Positions 52,391-63,173 of a DNA stretch of 64,000 nucleotides are shown one piece after another. The stretch comes from Dermanyssus gallinae (taxonomy: Eukaryota; Arthropoda; Arachnida; Mesostigmata; Dermanyssidae), in contig QVRM01002755.1 in NCBI GenBank assembly GCA_003439945.1, positions 350,001 through 414,000 of the forward strand. The letters are read 5' to 3'. Numbering within the stretch: position 1 is the stretch's first letter; each line of letters starts with the position of its first letter. The position numbers were made by a program, and so were the translations under genes. Under the pieces are notes generated by a model that did not search any database, was not told the origin of the DNA, and saw nothing but the letters and a program-made list of their open reading frames with translations.

Positions 52391-53502
52391 ATGCTATATA
52401 TGTTAGTGCAAACCTATATATATATATATGCTACTTACCTGTTTAGATTTAGGCTCGCAGATAGAAGTTTCATTCTCTGAGCTGGTCGAGAGATTCCGCT
52501 CTATTAGTCGGCGTCGGCTCCGCTGCAAGCACAGACGGACGGATGGTCTGGTTATTCGAATGTCTGCCCGCTTTTTGTTCTTGCTGTGGGCGAGATTTGA
52601 TTGTTAGCTTTGTATACGTGCTTGTTGTTCTAGCGTTACTGTGCCTTTCCCCCCTTCAATGTTTCTTCTTGAGGGGGGGTGCCAGGAGCATCCCTGCCCT
52701 GGGTTAATTGCGTCGGTCGGCGGCCGCGGCGACAAAACCAGGAGGCAGGGAGGGAATTTTTGGCTCGCGCCCGCGGGGCATCTGCCTGACACTCAACCAT
52801 AAGAGTCGGCCGGTACTTTTATACGATAAAGCATTGATAGAGAGAAAGGAGAGGGGGGGGGAGAGGAAATTATTTGCATTGGAGTGTTTTGGTTTGTTTC
52901 GTTTTCGTAGAGCCCCGAGGGACGACGCCTCGTTGACTCTGTCACGAGCTGCTTTCGAGCGTACGGCTCGAAGTGATTGGAGTACCGAGTCTCGAATGCT
53001 CCCTGCCTTGCTTGCTGCCTATTTCTTATGTACGTCGGTCTTTTGTTTTTATTCTCTCATAAGGGAACAGTTTGCCCTACCTTTACAGTAGGTAGTGGCG
53101 AGTCGCTGCTCAGTCGCCCGTGAGTGCGAACGCTATAATCGATGGGGCAGAACTGGTGTTGCAGAGGAGACGACAGGCGGGGGGGGCGGATCCATATGCA
53201 TGCTTGCAATCTGTCGCACAATCTGAACTGAGCTAAAATAGATGCCGGATACGTGGCAGGCTACACACGATCTATGTTGAGATGAATAAAATACGTACAC
53301 CCTTCGTACGCTGAGTAATGTCCTTGTTCATGTTGTCTTTGGAGCGTGGGCTCGAAATACGTCTGACGAAACGTTCGTTCCTGCTACTTATTGTATAGCG
53401 AGCTTTTATTCAACAGGCAGCAGTAATCGTCAATGTTCTTCAAACTGCTGAATATGTAAGACGAATCTAGATGCTTCGAGCCGGTCATTAATGGTATTAC
53501 TA

Positions 53503-53507
<5 letters not shown>
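52391..53507. other. No gene recognised; GC-rich
   Basis: Contains a 127-codon plus frame at 52708-53091 with no domain and a G-run at about 52850. The sequence could include the upstream part of the adjacent retroelement, but no motif shows it. Confidence 0.3.
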
Positions 53508-53570
<63 letters not shown>

Positions 53571-53571
53571 C
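53508..53571. repeat. (ATT)n microsatellite
   Basis: Pure ATT repeat of about 63 bases. Confidence 0.95.
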
Positions 53572-53711
53572 ATTTCGACAATTGCCATACCGTAGAGCAC
53601 CCATAAAGTAAAGTTTCAGGCATTTTTTGACATAACTAAATTGCAGTTGCTCGATGCAACTGTTTAGTGGACGGCTCGGGGAACGCAGCAGCCCCTTGCG
53701 CACCGGAGTTT

Positions 53712-54310
53712 AGGACCATGTGCAGCCCTCGTCTAGGTCTTGATGTTTTGCCTGCTCACCCATGTTCTTGCGGTACGAACATGGTTCAAGCAAAGGATCA
53801 CCATAAGCTGAATCACAAGGAGGCGGCTTGCGTGAAATAGGCACGCGCAACCCCGTAATTATTTATCTCGTTGGGGCCCGCAGAGAGGCGGGATTTGCAG
53901 TACGTGTCGAGCCTCACACATCTGTGTAAAGAAGAAAACATAAGGCCAGACCAGATACGACTCTGACCTCCTGGGTCATGGAAAAACTGCCGATCTGAAA
54001 CGTGTCGATTTTGGGCACTTCTGCGGCGAAGGACAGCCACACGGTAGGCGGCATTGCACTCAACGCGGAGGGAGACAAGACTCGTCATTACGAAGTCTTA
54101 GGGAACGAGCACACCGTCTGCCCGTTCATCATTGAGACATCAGGCGTGTGGGGCGGGATGCCATTGCCATAACGCGGGGACTATCGCCTAGATCGTCGAG
54201 AAGTTTAAGGACAAAAGATCAACAGTGTTCCTGAGGCATCGCATCGCCTTAGCAGTTCAGCACGGCAACGCGAGAATGATTCGTGACACGCTCCCTGGTG
54301 GGAGTGATCT
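53712..54310 (+). pseudogene. Restriction-like-endonuclease end of a retroelement, plus strand, decayed
   Basis: Plus-strand blocks across frames: RLGLDVLPAHPCSCGTN (about 53731-53780) with the Cys-x-Cys finger, RPDQIRL at about 53950 where RPDGLTL is expected, NEHTVCPFIIETSGVWGGM (about 54100-54160), and IVEKFKDKRSTVFLRHRIAL then QHGNARMI (about 54195-54280). The catalytic region is damaged. It belongs to the same type as the minus-strand copies but is a distinct subfamily (ETSGVWG where they have ETLGGPG). Confidence 0.65.
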
Positions 54311-54521
54311 GGACGTACTATTGCATATATAAGGAGTGCAATCTGTGCATTTGCCGGCTGGCAAAAATTTGATAAAAAAATAAATAAGAACTATGATTTA
54401 AAATGGTTTATTCATGTTTGCCTTTTAGCAACAAGCAATTTATAAATACACACCTGTAGTACGTTTGACCATTTATCTGCATTGTTCTTATTAACATCAT
54501 AATTATCAACAAGCAAACAAA

Positions 54522-54638
54522 ATGGTCGTGGCTAAAAGTTGGAGCAAAATAGAGGCATATACTAAAGGTCGTTATACGGCATTGTTGTTTACGGTGGCGG
54601 CTATGGCCGCTGCGGTTTTTCTTATGAAGAAGGATTAA
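54522..54638 (+). CDS. 38-residue single-span membrane microprotein, possibly DAPIT/ATP5MK-like
   Basis: The ATG has a good context (ACAAAATGG) and the frame of 38 codons ends in TAA. A basic N-terminus with SKIEAYTKGRYTA precedes a hydrophobic span (LLFTVAAMAAAVFL) and a basic end MKKD. The pattern of Tyr-Thr, then Gly-Arg, then a single helix and Lys-Lys resembles DAPIT (ATP synthase membrane subunit k), whose core reads F-N-x-x-T-x-x-GR followed by a helix and a Lys-rich tail; DAPIT is usually 50-60 residues. The resemblance is from memory and not tested. No domain supports another role. It could also be a chance frame between repeats, or a retrocopy, since no introns are visible. Confidence 0.4.
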   Translation: MVVAKSWSKIEAYTKGRYTALLFTVAAMAAAVFLMKKD

Positions 54639-54830
54639 ATACTGTCACGTAATATTATTGCGAGCAAGGAATGAGAAGGTTTCCACTTCCCATCTCGAGC
54701 AGTGTAGGACTTGACCCCAGTTAATGTATGGTAGCCCGCTGAGACCTATGCCCAGTAAACGTACTCTCTCGTTTAGCTTCACTCTCTGGTGGCGCAGATC
54801 TCCATAAAACAGTATCTAGGCCATCAGGAG

Positions 54831-55001
54831 GTCGAGCCCGGTGGCGTAGTCCATTCACCTGCGCCTCGCGACCGGAGGAGACACATAGGTCCGAGCTCCA
54901 ACCGTTGCACATTTGTTTTTATGGGAGTCCGTCTATAAGGCAATGCGAAAAGCAGTCACATGGACTTTAAATCTTAGCTGAGGATCAGCCCGAAAAGTTT
55001 C
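54831..55001 (+). repeat. tRNA-derived SINE family 1 with target duplication
   Basis: Same family as at 40.4 kb (GAGCCCGGTGGCGTAGTCCA head, GGAGGAGACACATAGGT, TTTATGGGAGTCCGTCTAT, GGACTTTAAATCTTAGCTGA, CAGCCCGAAAAG). It is flanked by a 12-bp duplication with one mismatch, GG(C/T)CATCAGGAG (54819-54830 and 55002-55013). The B box is damaged (TCCGAGCTCCAACC). Confidence 0.93.
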
Positions 55002-55013
55002 GGTCATCAGGAG

Positions 55014-55971
55014 AAGTGGCGAATGCCACTCGGATCACTTGGCCGCGATGACTCACAGGCTCATCCAACGTTTGACGTACAACTCAATCAAAGTCGAAAG
55101 TCAAAATACAGCAGCCGGAATTCTAGCTTCACTGAGTATTGATGCGTCACCCGGGCTAAAAGCATAATAATAATATTAATAGAACCATTACGGGGGCTGA
55201 CCATCTTCTATCGTACGGTTGTATGATGATGATGTTAAATTTGACGGCGACGAAGCGCTTGAACGAACCGAACGCTACTAGACGACAAACGGCGTCAAGT
55301 AGCGCAGTAGCGGCCAAGAACATAGAAACTTGGCAGCAGTTTCACCGTCACCACAGTACCTCTACGGCCTTTTTTCTTTGTCCTATGCACGTAGGGCGTC
55401 TAGGTGTTTCTGCAATGTGTTTGCGGGATTTTGGGTGTTTTGTTCGTGTCTGTTTGGGATGCTGCTATGCTGCCGTAGCTTGGAATTCTATAAATATTAA
55501 TAAAGATGCGACAATGCCCCGGGCTGCAATCACCTCCTGAGCAGTGCAAAGAGGATGCGAAGGAGTGGCGCCTTTGGGCGGGCGAGGCGTGCAACTGTGT
55601 CCTTGAACGCCAGAAAGAATCACTCTCGCGTCAGATCGGTACGCCCGGGTCGAAGCTGGTGATTTAGGTCTGTATGTATTTTAGGGCCGTCTAAGCTCTC
55701 TGACTGCCGCACTGTATGGTCTATATTGTCGTTTCGCTATAAATTTGTTGATCATTTTTTTAGCTCCTAAGCTTGTGCGTTTTGTATCTGGGCGTGTTTT
55801 CCTGGCCGAGAATATATCCTGTATGTACATATAAAAGGTCTACACATATAGTCATAATCCCATCGTTGGTATTGTTGCTGTCTCTCTCGTGCTTAGTCAT
55901 TGCATGCTCACCCCACGTTGATTAAAAATAAAAAAAAGCAGACGTATGTGAGTCATTATAGAGTGGTTTCA

Positions 55972-56018
<47 letters not shown>

Positions 56019-56851
56019 TATATATATGTAGGTCAATCCATGTCTGACTTTGCACACATATACTCTAATTAACTTTTACTTGACCCTAACACACAGGATA
56101 ATTTAAATTCGACGCAGCCTGCTAACATACAGGATGTTCCTAAATGAAGTACACTCATTGCCGCACTCGCTTATATACTGCCTTGTTTAGAAGTGAAAAT
56201 TAAATTTCTAATATTTATTATACTGATGTGAAATTACTCTCATCTATTATGCTGATATTAAATTACTATAATTTATTTCATTGATGTAAAATGACTATTA
56301 TCTATTATACTGAGGTGAATGGTTGGACATCACTTTACAAAAGGCGCCATTGCGGCTAAACGAGTTGTTCGGTGGAGGAGTCAGCTATACCAACACTTCT
56401 GCTTCATCTGGAATGAAGAGGACACTCACGCTGACTACAAAAAACAAACTGTCACATTGAAAATAGTTTGCATTTTTCACAAATTAGCGTGCTGGAATCT
56501 CGCTGGAACATTCGCGTTTAGTAACTTGGTTTTTTTTAATTATAGACAACGTTTATAGCACAACCGTAATAATAACACGTTACTAGGACATTTTGGTATG
56601 ATAACGATGGCGGTTCGATTCGTGATATGATTATCGTAAAGCCGTAATTTTTTATATATATATTTATTTATTTATATATATCTATCTATCCACGTAGCGA
56701 GGTGCCGGGCGCATCGATAGGTCGTTGCACTTTTTCGCCCGGTGGGACGGTCGTTGAAGTGTTCAAATTGTATATAATGACGACTATATTGTATTTATGT
56801 ACCATCTTAGAATGCAAAGTTACTGCGAAATTAACAATACTTTTATTGTTA

Positions 56852-56929
<78 letters not shown>

Positions 56930-57015
56930 TGGACCGACATAGCCCGCCGGCAAATTTATTTGTCCATGTTGTCTGTTATCACAATGTGTCACATAACGCA
57001 CTGAAAACTAACGAC
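55014..57015. other. No gene recognised; (TA)n arrays
   Basis: (TA)n tracts lie at about 55974-56013 and 56861-56926. A phrase repeated with variation around 56190-56310 (AAATTACT..ATTTATT..TGATGT) looks like short tandem divergence. Frames at 55223-55540 and 56319-56558 carry no motif. Confidence 0.35.
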
Positions 57016-57591
57016 TCAAGGCTCTAGGTCCAAGATGGGGCTGGTCCACCTGGCCAAAGTTCCTCTCACCGACGCGGCGTTCCCCCTCTGAACGTCTAAC
57101 GACAAGCGCTGCAGTAAGTACTCCCCCGCTCTTTTGTCTCCTGTAGCAACCACCAATCTTCTCCCGACGTCTCTGAGTAATTTTTTGGTAAGCAACCCTG
57201 GTCCCCCTAACGTCTCAAAAGCTAGAGGTGAGAACAAGTGGGGATAGTCCAGGCTTGAGTACTTCCTGCACTTGGCTGTTTCCGCTAAGGCAACCGCATG
57301 CCCAGGGCGGGCTGCGCCAGTACCGACCATTGAAGGGGCTAAAGAGTCGGTAACAGTCGCGTCCCACACCAGCATCTGGCCCCGATCGAATGGGGTCAGA
57401 GTCATTCCGTCAGGCCTTTTTCCGTCATCTCTGACTAAGCCGGGGGGCTCCAGCACACATGGGTAGCCTGCCAACCGTAATCCTCTGCAGAACGTCTCGT
57501 TCAGGGCCGAGTGGCGTGCGATCCTGCCTGAACTCTGGGCGCAAGAAAGACCGTGGTGGCCTAGGGAGTCGACTTCGTCACCACAACCACC
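57016..57591 (-). pseudogene. Restriction-like-endonuclease end of a retroelement, intact 3' part
   Basis: On minus, from about 57590, the frame reads CGDEVDSLGHHGLSC with the finger residues, RHSALNETFCRGL, PCVLEPPGL, KRPDGMTLTPFDRGQMLVWD and ATVTDSLA, then FSPLAFETLGGPG and GEYLLQRLSLDVQRGNAASV, and stops at 57016. This is the C-terminal nuclease half in one open frame, with the PD and Asp catalytic positions kept. The 5' side is cut by a (TA)n tract and the foldback element at 57.6 kb, so the RT is missing. The 84-codon extension of this frame beyond 57592 is foldback sequence. Confidence 0.78.
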
Positions 57592-57611
57592 TATATATAT
57601 ATATATATATA

Positions 57612-58345
57612 TATATAAAGGGTGTCTAGACTTTTTGAAGATTGAGAATTGTAGATATGGAATATTTTTCCAATGGGGCATGGTCTCTGAGAAGGCTTGT
57701 TTCGGAGCGAGTGTTTTATTACTAAAAACTGGTGTCATTACCCGACATAGGAGCAGAAAATGTGCTATTGCGAGACAACCTATACAAAAACTAAACACAT
57801 GGTCGTTCGTGAGAATTCACAGCACGTTTATTACCGCCACCTGGTCGCGCCGCAGCCACAACGTCGTCACACAGTCATTTATGCATACACTCAATCTTGA
57901 CATGTCCGCCAAAAAATCTTAATTACTTTGCAATCACGGCTTGCATTTCCATTAATTTGGTGCCAAAATGATTGCGATGATAAAATGCGCATTTGTCGAA
58001 ATGGGCTTTTATGCACTGTGAATGGTCGTAGGGCTATAATTTTGCGGTATTGGACGGGAAAGCTAAGAACTTCATTTTTGTGAATTTTCTTCTAAACGTT
58101 GCATTTTCTAGCCAGCGTCGGCCGACGAATGCGACGACGATGTGCTTAACTATTGTATGGGAGGACTGGTTGTCTCGCAACTGTACATTTTGTATTCCAA
58201 TATCGGGAAAAAAACACCAGTATTTCGCATTTTAGTATTATCACTTTCACTCCGAAAAAAAAAACACTTTTCAGAGACCATGTTCCATTGGCAAAAATAT
58301 ATACTTTAACGAGCTCTACAATTTTCTATATAAATCTTTAAAAAA
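57612..58345. mobile_element. Foldback element, asymmetric copy
   Basis: The left part (57612-57835) and right part (about 57850-58345) are inverted relative to each other. They share the family blocks CCAATGG..CATGGTCTCTGAGAA, CCCGACATAGGAGCA and TGCGAGACAACC or their complements. The right part is longer (CACACAGTCATTTATGCAT through CGAGCTCTACAATTTT). The left end AAAGGGTGTCTAGAC abuts (TA)n. About 70-80% similar to the next element by eye. No coding potential. Confidence 0.8.
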
Positions 58346-58347
58346 TT

Positions 58348-59459
58348 AAGGCTATTAATATACAGGGTGTTGCAGAAATTTTTCATAATAGAATATACAA
58401 ATTGTAGAGCTCGTTAAAGCAAATATTTTTTCCAATGGAACATGGTCTCTGAGAAGTCTTGTTTCGGAGTGAGAGCGAAATTACTACAATTTGTGACACT
58501 AGTGTTTTTGCCCGACATAGGAGCATAAAATGTGCTGTTGCGAGACAACCAGTTCTCCTATACAGAAACTAAACACACTGTCGGGTTCGTGAGAAAATTC
58601 TGCTTCTTCCGAAGAATATACAAGACCGGCCAGAAGATGCGACACGGTCGTTTAGAAGAGAATTCGTCAAAAATGAAGTTTTTTATTAGCTTTCACGCCA
58701 AATACTTCAGAATCATAACCCTACGACGACCCACGTGTTCAAAGCTAACATATTTAGCAAATGCGCATTTCATGACGATCATTTTGGTACCAAACTTACG
58801 GCAATGCGAGCTGTGGTTGCAGAGTAATTACGATTTTTCGGCGAACATGTCGAGATTAAGTGCATGAAAATGACGCGCTGCGGCTGTCGCGCGACACGTC
58901 GGCGGTAGTGAACGTCGCCACACAGTCATTTTTCATGCACTTAATCTGGACATCCCACCGAAAAATCGTAATTACTCTGCAACCACAGCTCGCATTGCCA
59001 TAAGTTTGGTACCAAAATGATCGCCATGAAATGCGCATTTGCTGAATATGTTAGCTTTGAACACGTGGGTGGTCGTAGGGTTATGATTCTGAAGTATTTG
59101 GCGTGAAAGCTAATAAAAAACTTCATTTTTGACGAATTCTCTTCTAAACGACCGTGTCGCATCTTCTGACCGGTCTTGTATATTCTTCGGAAGAAGCAGA
59201 ATTTTCTCACGAACCCGACAGTGTGTTTAGTTTCTGTATAGGAGGACTGGTTGTCTCGCAACAGCACATTTTATGCTCCTATGTCGGGCAAAAACACTAG
59301 TGTCACAAATTGTAGTAATTTCGCTCTCACTCCGAAACAAGACTTCTCAGAGACCATGTTCCATTGGAAAAAATATTTGCTTTAACGAGCTCTACAATTT
59401 GTATATTCTATTATGAAAAATTTCTGCAACACCCTGTATATATTTATATTAATAGCCTT
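58348..59459. mobile_element. Foldback element, near-perfect palindrome of about 1.1 kb
   Basis: Left arm 58348-58873 and right arm about 58926-59459 are near-identical inverted copies (estimated 95% or more by eye) around a GC-rich spacer of about 52 bases (58874-58925). Outer ends read ACAGGGTGTTGCAGAAATTT and its complement, immediately inside TA-rich sequence. Each arm carries the same 108-111-codon frame; the two peptides match by symmetry, so they do not prove coding. High arm identity implies recent origin or arm-to-arm correction. The end sequence resembles ACAGGGTGT-type termini common in arthropod repeats, and TA flanks would fit a Tc1/mariner-type target, but no transposase is present. 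Confidence 0.9.
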
Positions 59460-59474
59460 ATTAATATATAATTG

Positions 59475-59475
59475 A

Positions 59476-59560
<85 letters not shown>
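59475..59560. repeat. (ATT)n microsatellite
   Basis: Pure ATT repeat of about 85 bases, separated by a few bases from the palindrome's right end. Confidence 0.95.
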
Positions 59561-59563
<3 letters not shown>

Positions 59564-59570
59564 TATTTTT

Positions 59571-60011
59571 TTAGGAAACACCCGCCTGCAAGCGTTTAAA
59601 AGAATGGTAATGTCTGCACTAACAGAGGATGCCTGCCGATAATCCAGCTTCCGTTCACATCCTAAGATCGCCTCTCGTTCTATTAGTGAAATAGCCAGGT
59701 CGCTGAAAAGCAAAGAACCTGCCACCGCTTGAAAGAGCAAGACACCGGTCACCACTTTACTATCTATGGCAATAGTACAGAGAAGCACGAAGAGCCCTAC
59801 GTAGCGCAATTAAGAGCAACAAAATAGACGAAATATAACTGGCTGTGCGAGGGGTCGAAAAAACCCGTGGAGCAAAGGTTACGAGATCGTGCATAACAAA
59901 ATGCGCCAGGCGCAGCCTCCACTACCGGTCGAAGCGGTCCAACCGACGATTATTGCGCTCTTCCCGCAAAGACCCCGACCGTAGTCAGTGCTCTACCATA
60001 TGTCTGTCCAT
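59571..60011. other. No gene recognised
   Basis: Unique-looking sequence; no motif on either strand. Confidence 0.35.
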
Positions 60012-60150
60012 ATGTTTTTAATATTTGCAACAAGAACCTGTGCAGTACTCAGAGCATATTCGTCGAAAACAATTGATTGCTGTTCACAACTCCAATGATC
60101 TGACTGAATCGACAGCATGTTTTAATGGCGCGTGGCGGATAGTCGTAGTG
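60012..60150 (+). pseudogene. 5'-truncated copy of the second LINE (ORF2 3' end)
   Basis: TTTTTAATATT, CCTGTGCAGTACTCA, CATATTCGTCGAAAA, GATCTGACTGAATCGACA and CGTGGCGGATAG match the last 120 bases of ORF2 of the LINE at 33.5-36.4 kb in order, with scattered substitutions and a short insertion. A short dead 3' fragment, it shows that the family has several copies of different age. Confidence 0.75.
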
Positions 60151-60746
60151 CAATAATGCGTTCTTTCAGCTGGCCCAAAGGTATTAACCCAGTACTCTCG
60201 AGTTATCGCTCTTCCTTTAGAAAGACAGTCTATTATTAAAATGATTGCTTTTTTTACGGTAAGTATGTACTAATTAATATCCTTTTCATTCCTAAAAACA
60301 GTCGCCACGGTCAATACGGTAGAGATGTATTTTAGCCCTGATGGAAAGCCTTTTGCCACGTGCGGTTCACTCCTAGGTTGCATCCGCCCTGTTCTGGAGT
60401 GGAGTATTGGATCTAGGTTTCGTCCACGGTTATGAATTAGCCCAAAACATCTTGCGGATTACGTCTTAAAAGTTGTTTCGCGTAAAAGTCTCCAAATTGT
60501 TCCCCGAAGTTTTGCCAGTCCATCCTCGGTGCCCATACAATCAATTGTAAATGAGGCAAACTAATTGGTCATCGTTTGGCATCATTTGGTATCAGTGTCG
60601 TAAACTAAACCCTAATAGAGCTTACATTTTTGGTGCAGTTAAGGTATCAAATGTTCAGCATAGTACTCGTTCTGCTCCATTGTCACTGAAAAGTTTGACA
60701 TGTTACAGCTGCGCGACCTGCTTCAACTGCAATTCGAAACCAATCC
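60151..60746. other. No gene recognised
   Basis: A 76-codon frame at 60551-60781 runs into the SINE and carries no domain. Confidence 0.35.
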
Positions 60747-60758
60747 ACATGAAAAATG

Positions 60759-60932
60759 GAGTCCGGTGGCGTATGGCTTAAGTCTGCGCCTCGCAACCGG
60801 AGGAGACACATAGGTGCTCGGGTTTGAGCTCCACCATTGCACGTTTGTATTTATGGTGGTCCGTCTATGAAGCAATGTGAAAAACAGTTCCGTGGACGTT
60901 AGATCTTGGCTGAGGGTCAGCCCAAAAACATT
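60759..60932 (+). repeat. tRNA-derived SINE family 1 with target duplication
   Basis: Head GTCCGGTGGCGTATGGCTTA, GGAGGAGACACATAGGTGCT, B-box region GGGTTTGAGCTCC, body TTTATGGTGGTCCGTCTATG and CCGTGGACGTTAGATCTTGG, 3' end TCAGCCCAAAAAC. Flanked by ACAT(G/A)AAAAATG (60747-60758 and 60933-60944), a 12-bp duplication with one mismatch. Confidence 0.93.
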
Positions 60933-60944
60933 ACATAAAAAATG

Positions 60945-61171
60945 CTTTTTGGAACATCCAAAGAACGTCTTTTTTCTGCACTGTAGCAGACGTTAGCTTC
61001 TTGAAATTGTAGACAGGCGATGCTACTACCAACATTAGTTTCCCAACACCTGTTTTTTTTCCGTAACCTAGTCACACCTGCATATAAGTTTATAAAACTA
61101 TATATATAAATATATATCTCTCTCACTTCTTTTTCCATAAATGTATACATAAAGACAACCACAATAATAAT
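60945..61171. other. No gene recognised
   Basis: Short unique segment with a TATATA run near 61100. Confidence 0.3.
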
Positions 61172-61363
61172 CTAGTGGCGTCGTCCCAAGTGCCACTTGC
61201 GCTTGGCATGTGAAGGGCCTTTGTTCTTACGTGCATTACGAAACAGTTCGCACCGCCTGGTAGTAGTCTCATACCGCTTTCGATTAACTGACCTCAGGCC
61301 ATTTGACCATGGCAAGGGAAATGGAATTTCTTGTTCCTCTTTCGGCGTCCCGGTCCAGTGCAT
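61172..61363 (-). CDS. Small basic ORF of 63 codons, unknown
   Basis: The minus frame from ATG 61363 ends in TAG at 61172. Its C-terminal half is strikingly basic and codon-like: VNRKRYETTTRRCELFRN and then HAKRKWHLGRRH. This resembles small RNA-binding or ribosomal-type proteins in composition, but no family is recognised. A weak pyrimidine tract and AG (CCCCTTGAG) lie just upstream, so it could be a terminal exon. Chance cannot be excluded. Confidence 0.2.
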   Translation of the reverse strand: MHWTGTPKEEQEIPFPLPWSNGLRSVNRKRYETTTRRCELFRNARKNKGPSHAKRKWHLGRRH

Positions 61364-62007
61364 GCCTCAAGGGGTAGGCGTGCAGTTGTTATCACACCAG
61401 TGCGTTGCGAAGTGCAAAGAAATGCATTTTGGTTTGGTCGCAAGGACGCGCGAACGCAATCTATATGTACTCTGAGAGGCAAGGCAGTAAGGGCAGTGGT
61501 GTGACTGTAACGTGACCACATTAACCGTAATAACGAATAATTCTTAACACCACATGCACAGCAATAAAGGAACAACATAAAACGCATTCACGTCATGCGT
61601 AAATAACGCAGCAGCAGTAGCAAAATAAAAACTGCAACGGGCTGCGGCCACGCTAGAGGTTTTAGCCTCACAAAAAAAAAGCAAGTCAGAAAAGAAGTAC
61701 TATGGTGAATAGAAAGCGTCGTTAGTAGAGTCCTAATAATATGGATGATAGCAGAGTATGGCGGGGCTATGGCATAACGTAACCAGGCTGAGCACTAGAG
61801 TTTACACTGACGCTGCTTAGGAGACGCCTCTTGAACAAAATAGTATTCGGCTACATATGGTGGATATAGCTACGGCAGAAGGCAGGCGCTTATTATGCAA
61901 AACATGTATTAAATACTATATTTAGTATTGTGGCTACTATTGCCGTTCTTGGTTAAAATGTATAATTAGTACGGGTAGTACAAGTAAGACTTCTACCCTT
62001 CTAGACG
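61364..62007. other. No gene recognised
   Basis: No motif or repeat is seen apart from an A-run near 61672. Confidence 0.35.
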
Positions 62008-63170
62008 CTAAATCAACTTCAGAGTAAGCGGGCTTGGTCCTCCTATTGTCTCGAAAATCACCGGAAAATTATATATCCGGTGCGAATAACTAACGCCAGA
62101 GTATTTTCCACATTTGTTAGCCTCTGCTAACCTGGAAGCATGACCTGCCTGGTCCGCACCACCACCGACCTTCGCAAGGGCTAATGAGTCGGTTACAGTT
62201 GCGCCCCAAACAAGCATGCGACAACGCTCAAAGGGGGCTAGAGCATTGTCTGGTCCCTTGCCACAGCGGTAAGCTGAAAATTTAGTATATCCTCAAAAGT
62301 GTCTAAGCTAAGATCATTAAACGGCTGTAAAAGTTCCGGCGATAAGGACATGATGCATCCTCTAACTAGATGTGTTAACCTCGTGGCTGAAAAGCAAGAT
62401 TTGAGGCGAAACAGGCCGCAGTAGGCCCCCAATTGGGGTAGTCTGCCTATGGTCTACTTTGTAATTCCGGCTAGTGCTTTTGTAATCCCCTTCGGCAACA
62501 AGGGCACACCTAGAAGCTCCAGGTCAACCCTGTCAACAACGCGACAGCCATGGAGTAGGCCAAGAAGGTCCGTTAAGTCTAATAGGTCTATTCCGTTGTG
62601 GGCTGTAACATATACTTCACACTTGCCCGGGTTCAGAGTCAGGCTACTAATCACACCAAAGTCAATGACCCTTCGAATATCGTCTAGTACTATCGAGAGG
62701 TCTTTGCCCAGAACGCCGTCATCCAAGTGCCAGACATTGAGGGAGGACCGCAGTGCATCCGCAAAGCGCAGTTTGACCATCACCTTCGGCACTTTACGCG
62801 ATTGCAAAAATGCACGGGCACAGTGCACTGCTACCTCTATAGCGCCAGGGGTAGCGAATTTTAGCTAGTGCTGGCCAAGAGCTACTGAAATGGCATCCTT
62901 ATTATCGACTGAGAAACAGGCGATCCGGCGTAACGATCCATCGTTTTTTAATGCAAACATCCGTGCTCCAAAGATTAGTGGCATAAAACAGGATGAAGGC
63001 GAGCTCCATCTAAGCACATCAACTACATTGGCAATAGCGTCAACTTGCATTGATAGCATCGTAGGGCTTTTTGTCGCCGCACCTCTGATCGACAGTGTTG
63101 TCCGATATTCGACGTGATTTCTAAATCTAATACCATTTGTTGATCTAATCATCATATCAAATTCAGAGGC
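62008..63170 (-). pseudogene. Retroelement with RT and restriction-like endonuclease, internally deleted
   Basis: On minus the RT entry is at 63173-62865 (VVDVLRWSSPSS, IFGARMFALKNDGSLRRIAC), followed by KVMVKLRFA, the start of motif A at about 62775. It then jumps straight to DALRSSLNVWHLDDGVLG (about 62757-62704). Motif A's core, motif B and about 80 residues are therefore deleted, and YLDD has become HLDD. After LLHGCRVVDRVDLELLGVPL the copy skips to the nuclease end at 62217: MLVWGATVTDSLALAKVGG, where the catalytic Asp of VWDATVTD is now Gly, then IFETIGGPS and a stop at 62008. Several deletions make it dead. Confidence 0.75.
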
Positions 63171-63173
63171 CAT

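Noticed and set aside
58532..59267. Paired 108-111-codon frames in the palindrome as a conserved protein
   Set aside because: The similarity follows from arm symmetry; no domain, and relatives at 29 and 39 kb do not keep the frame.
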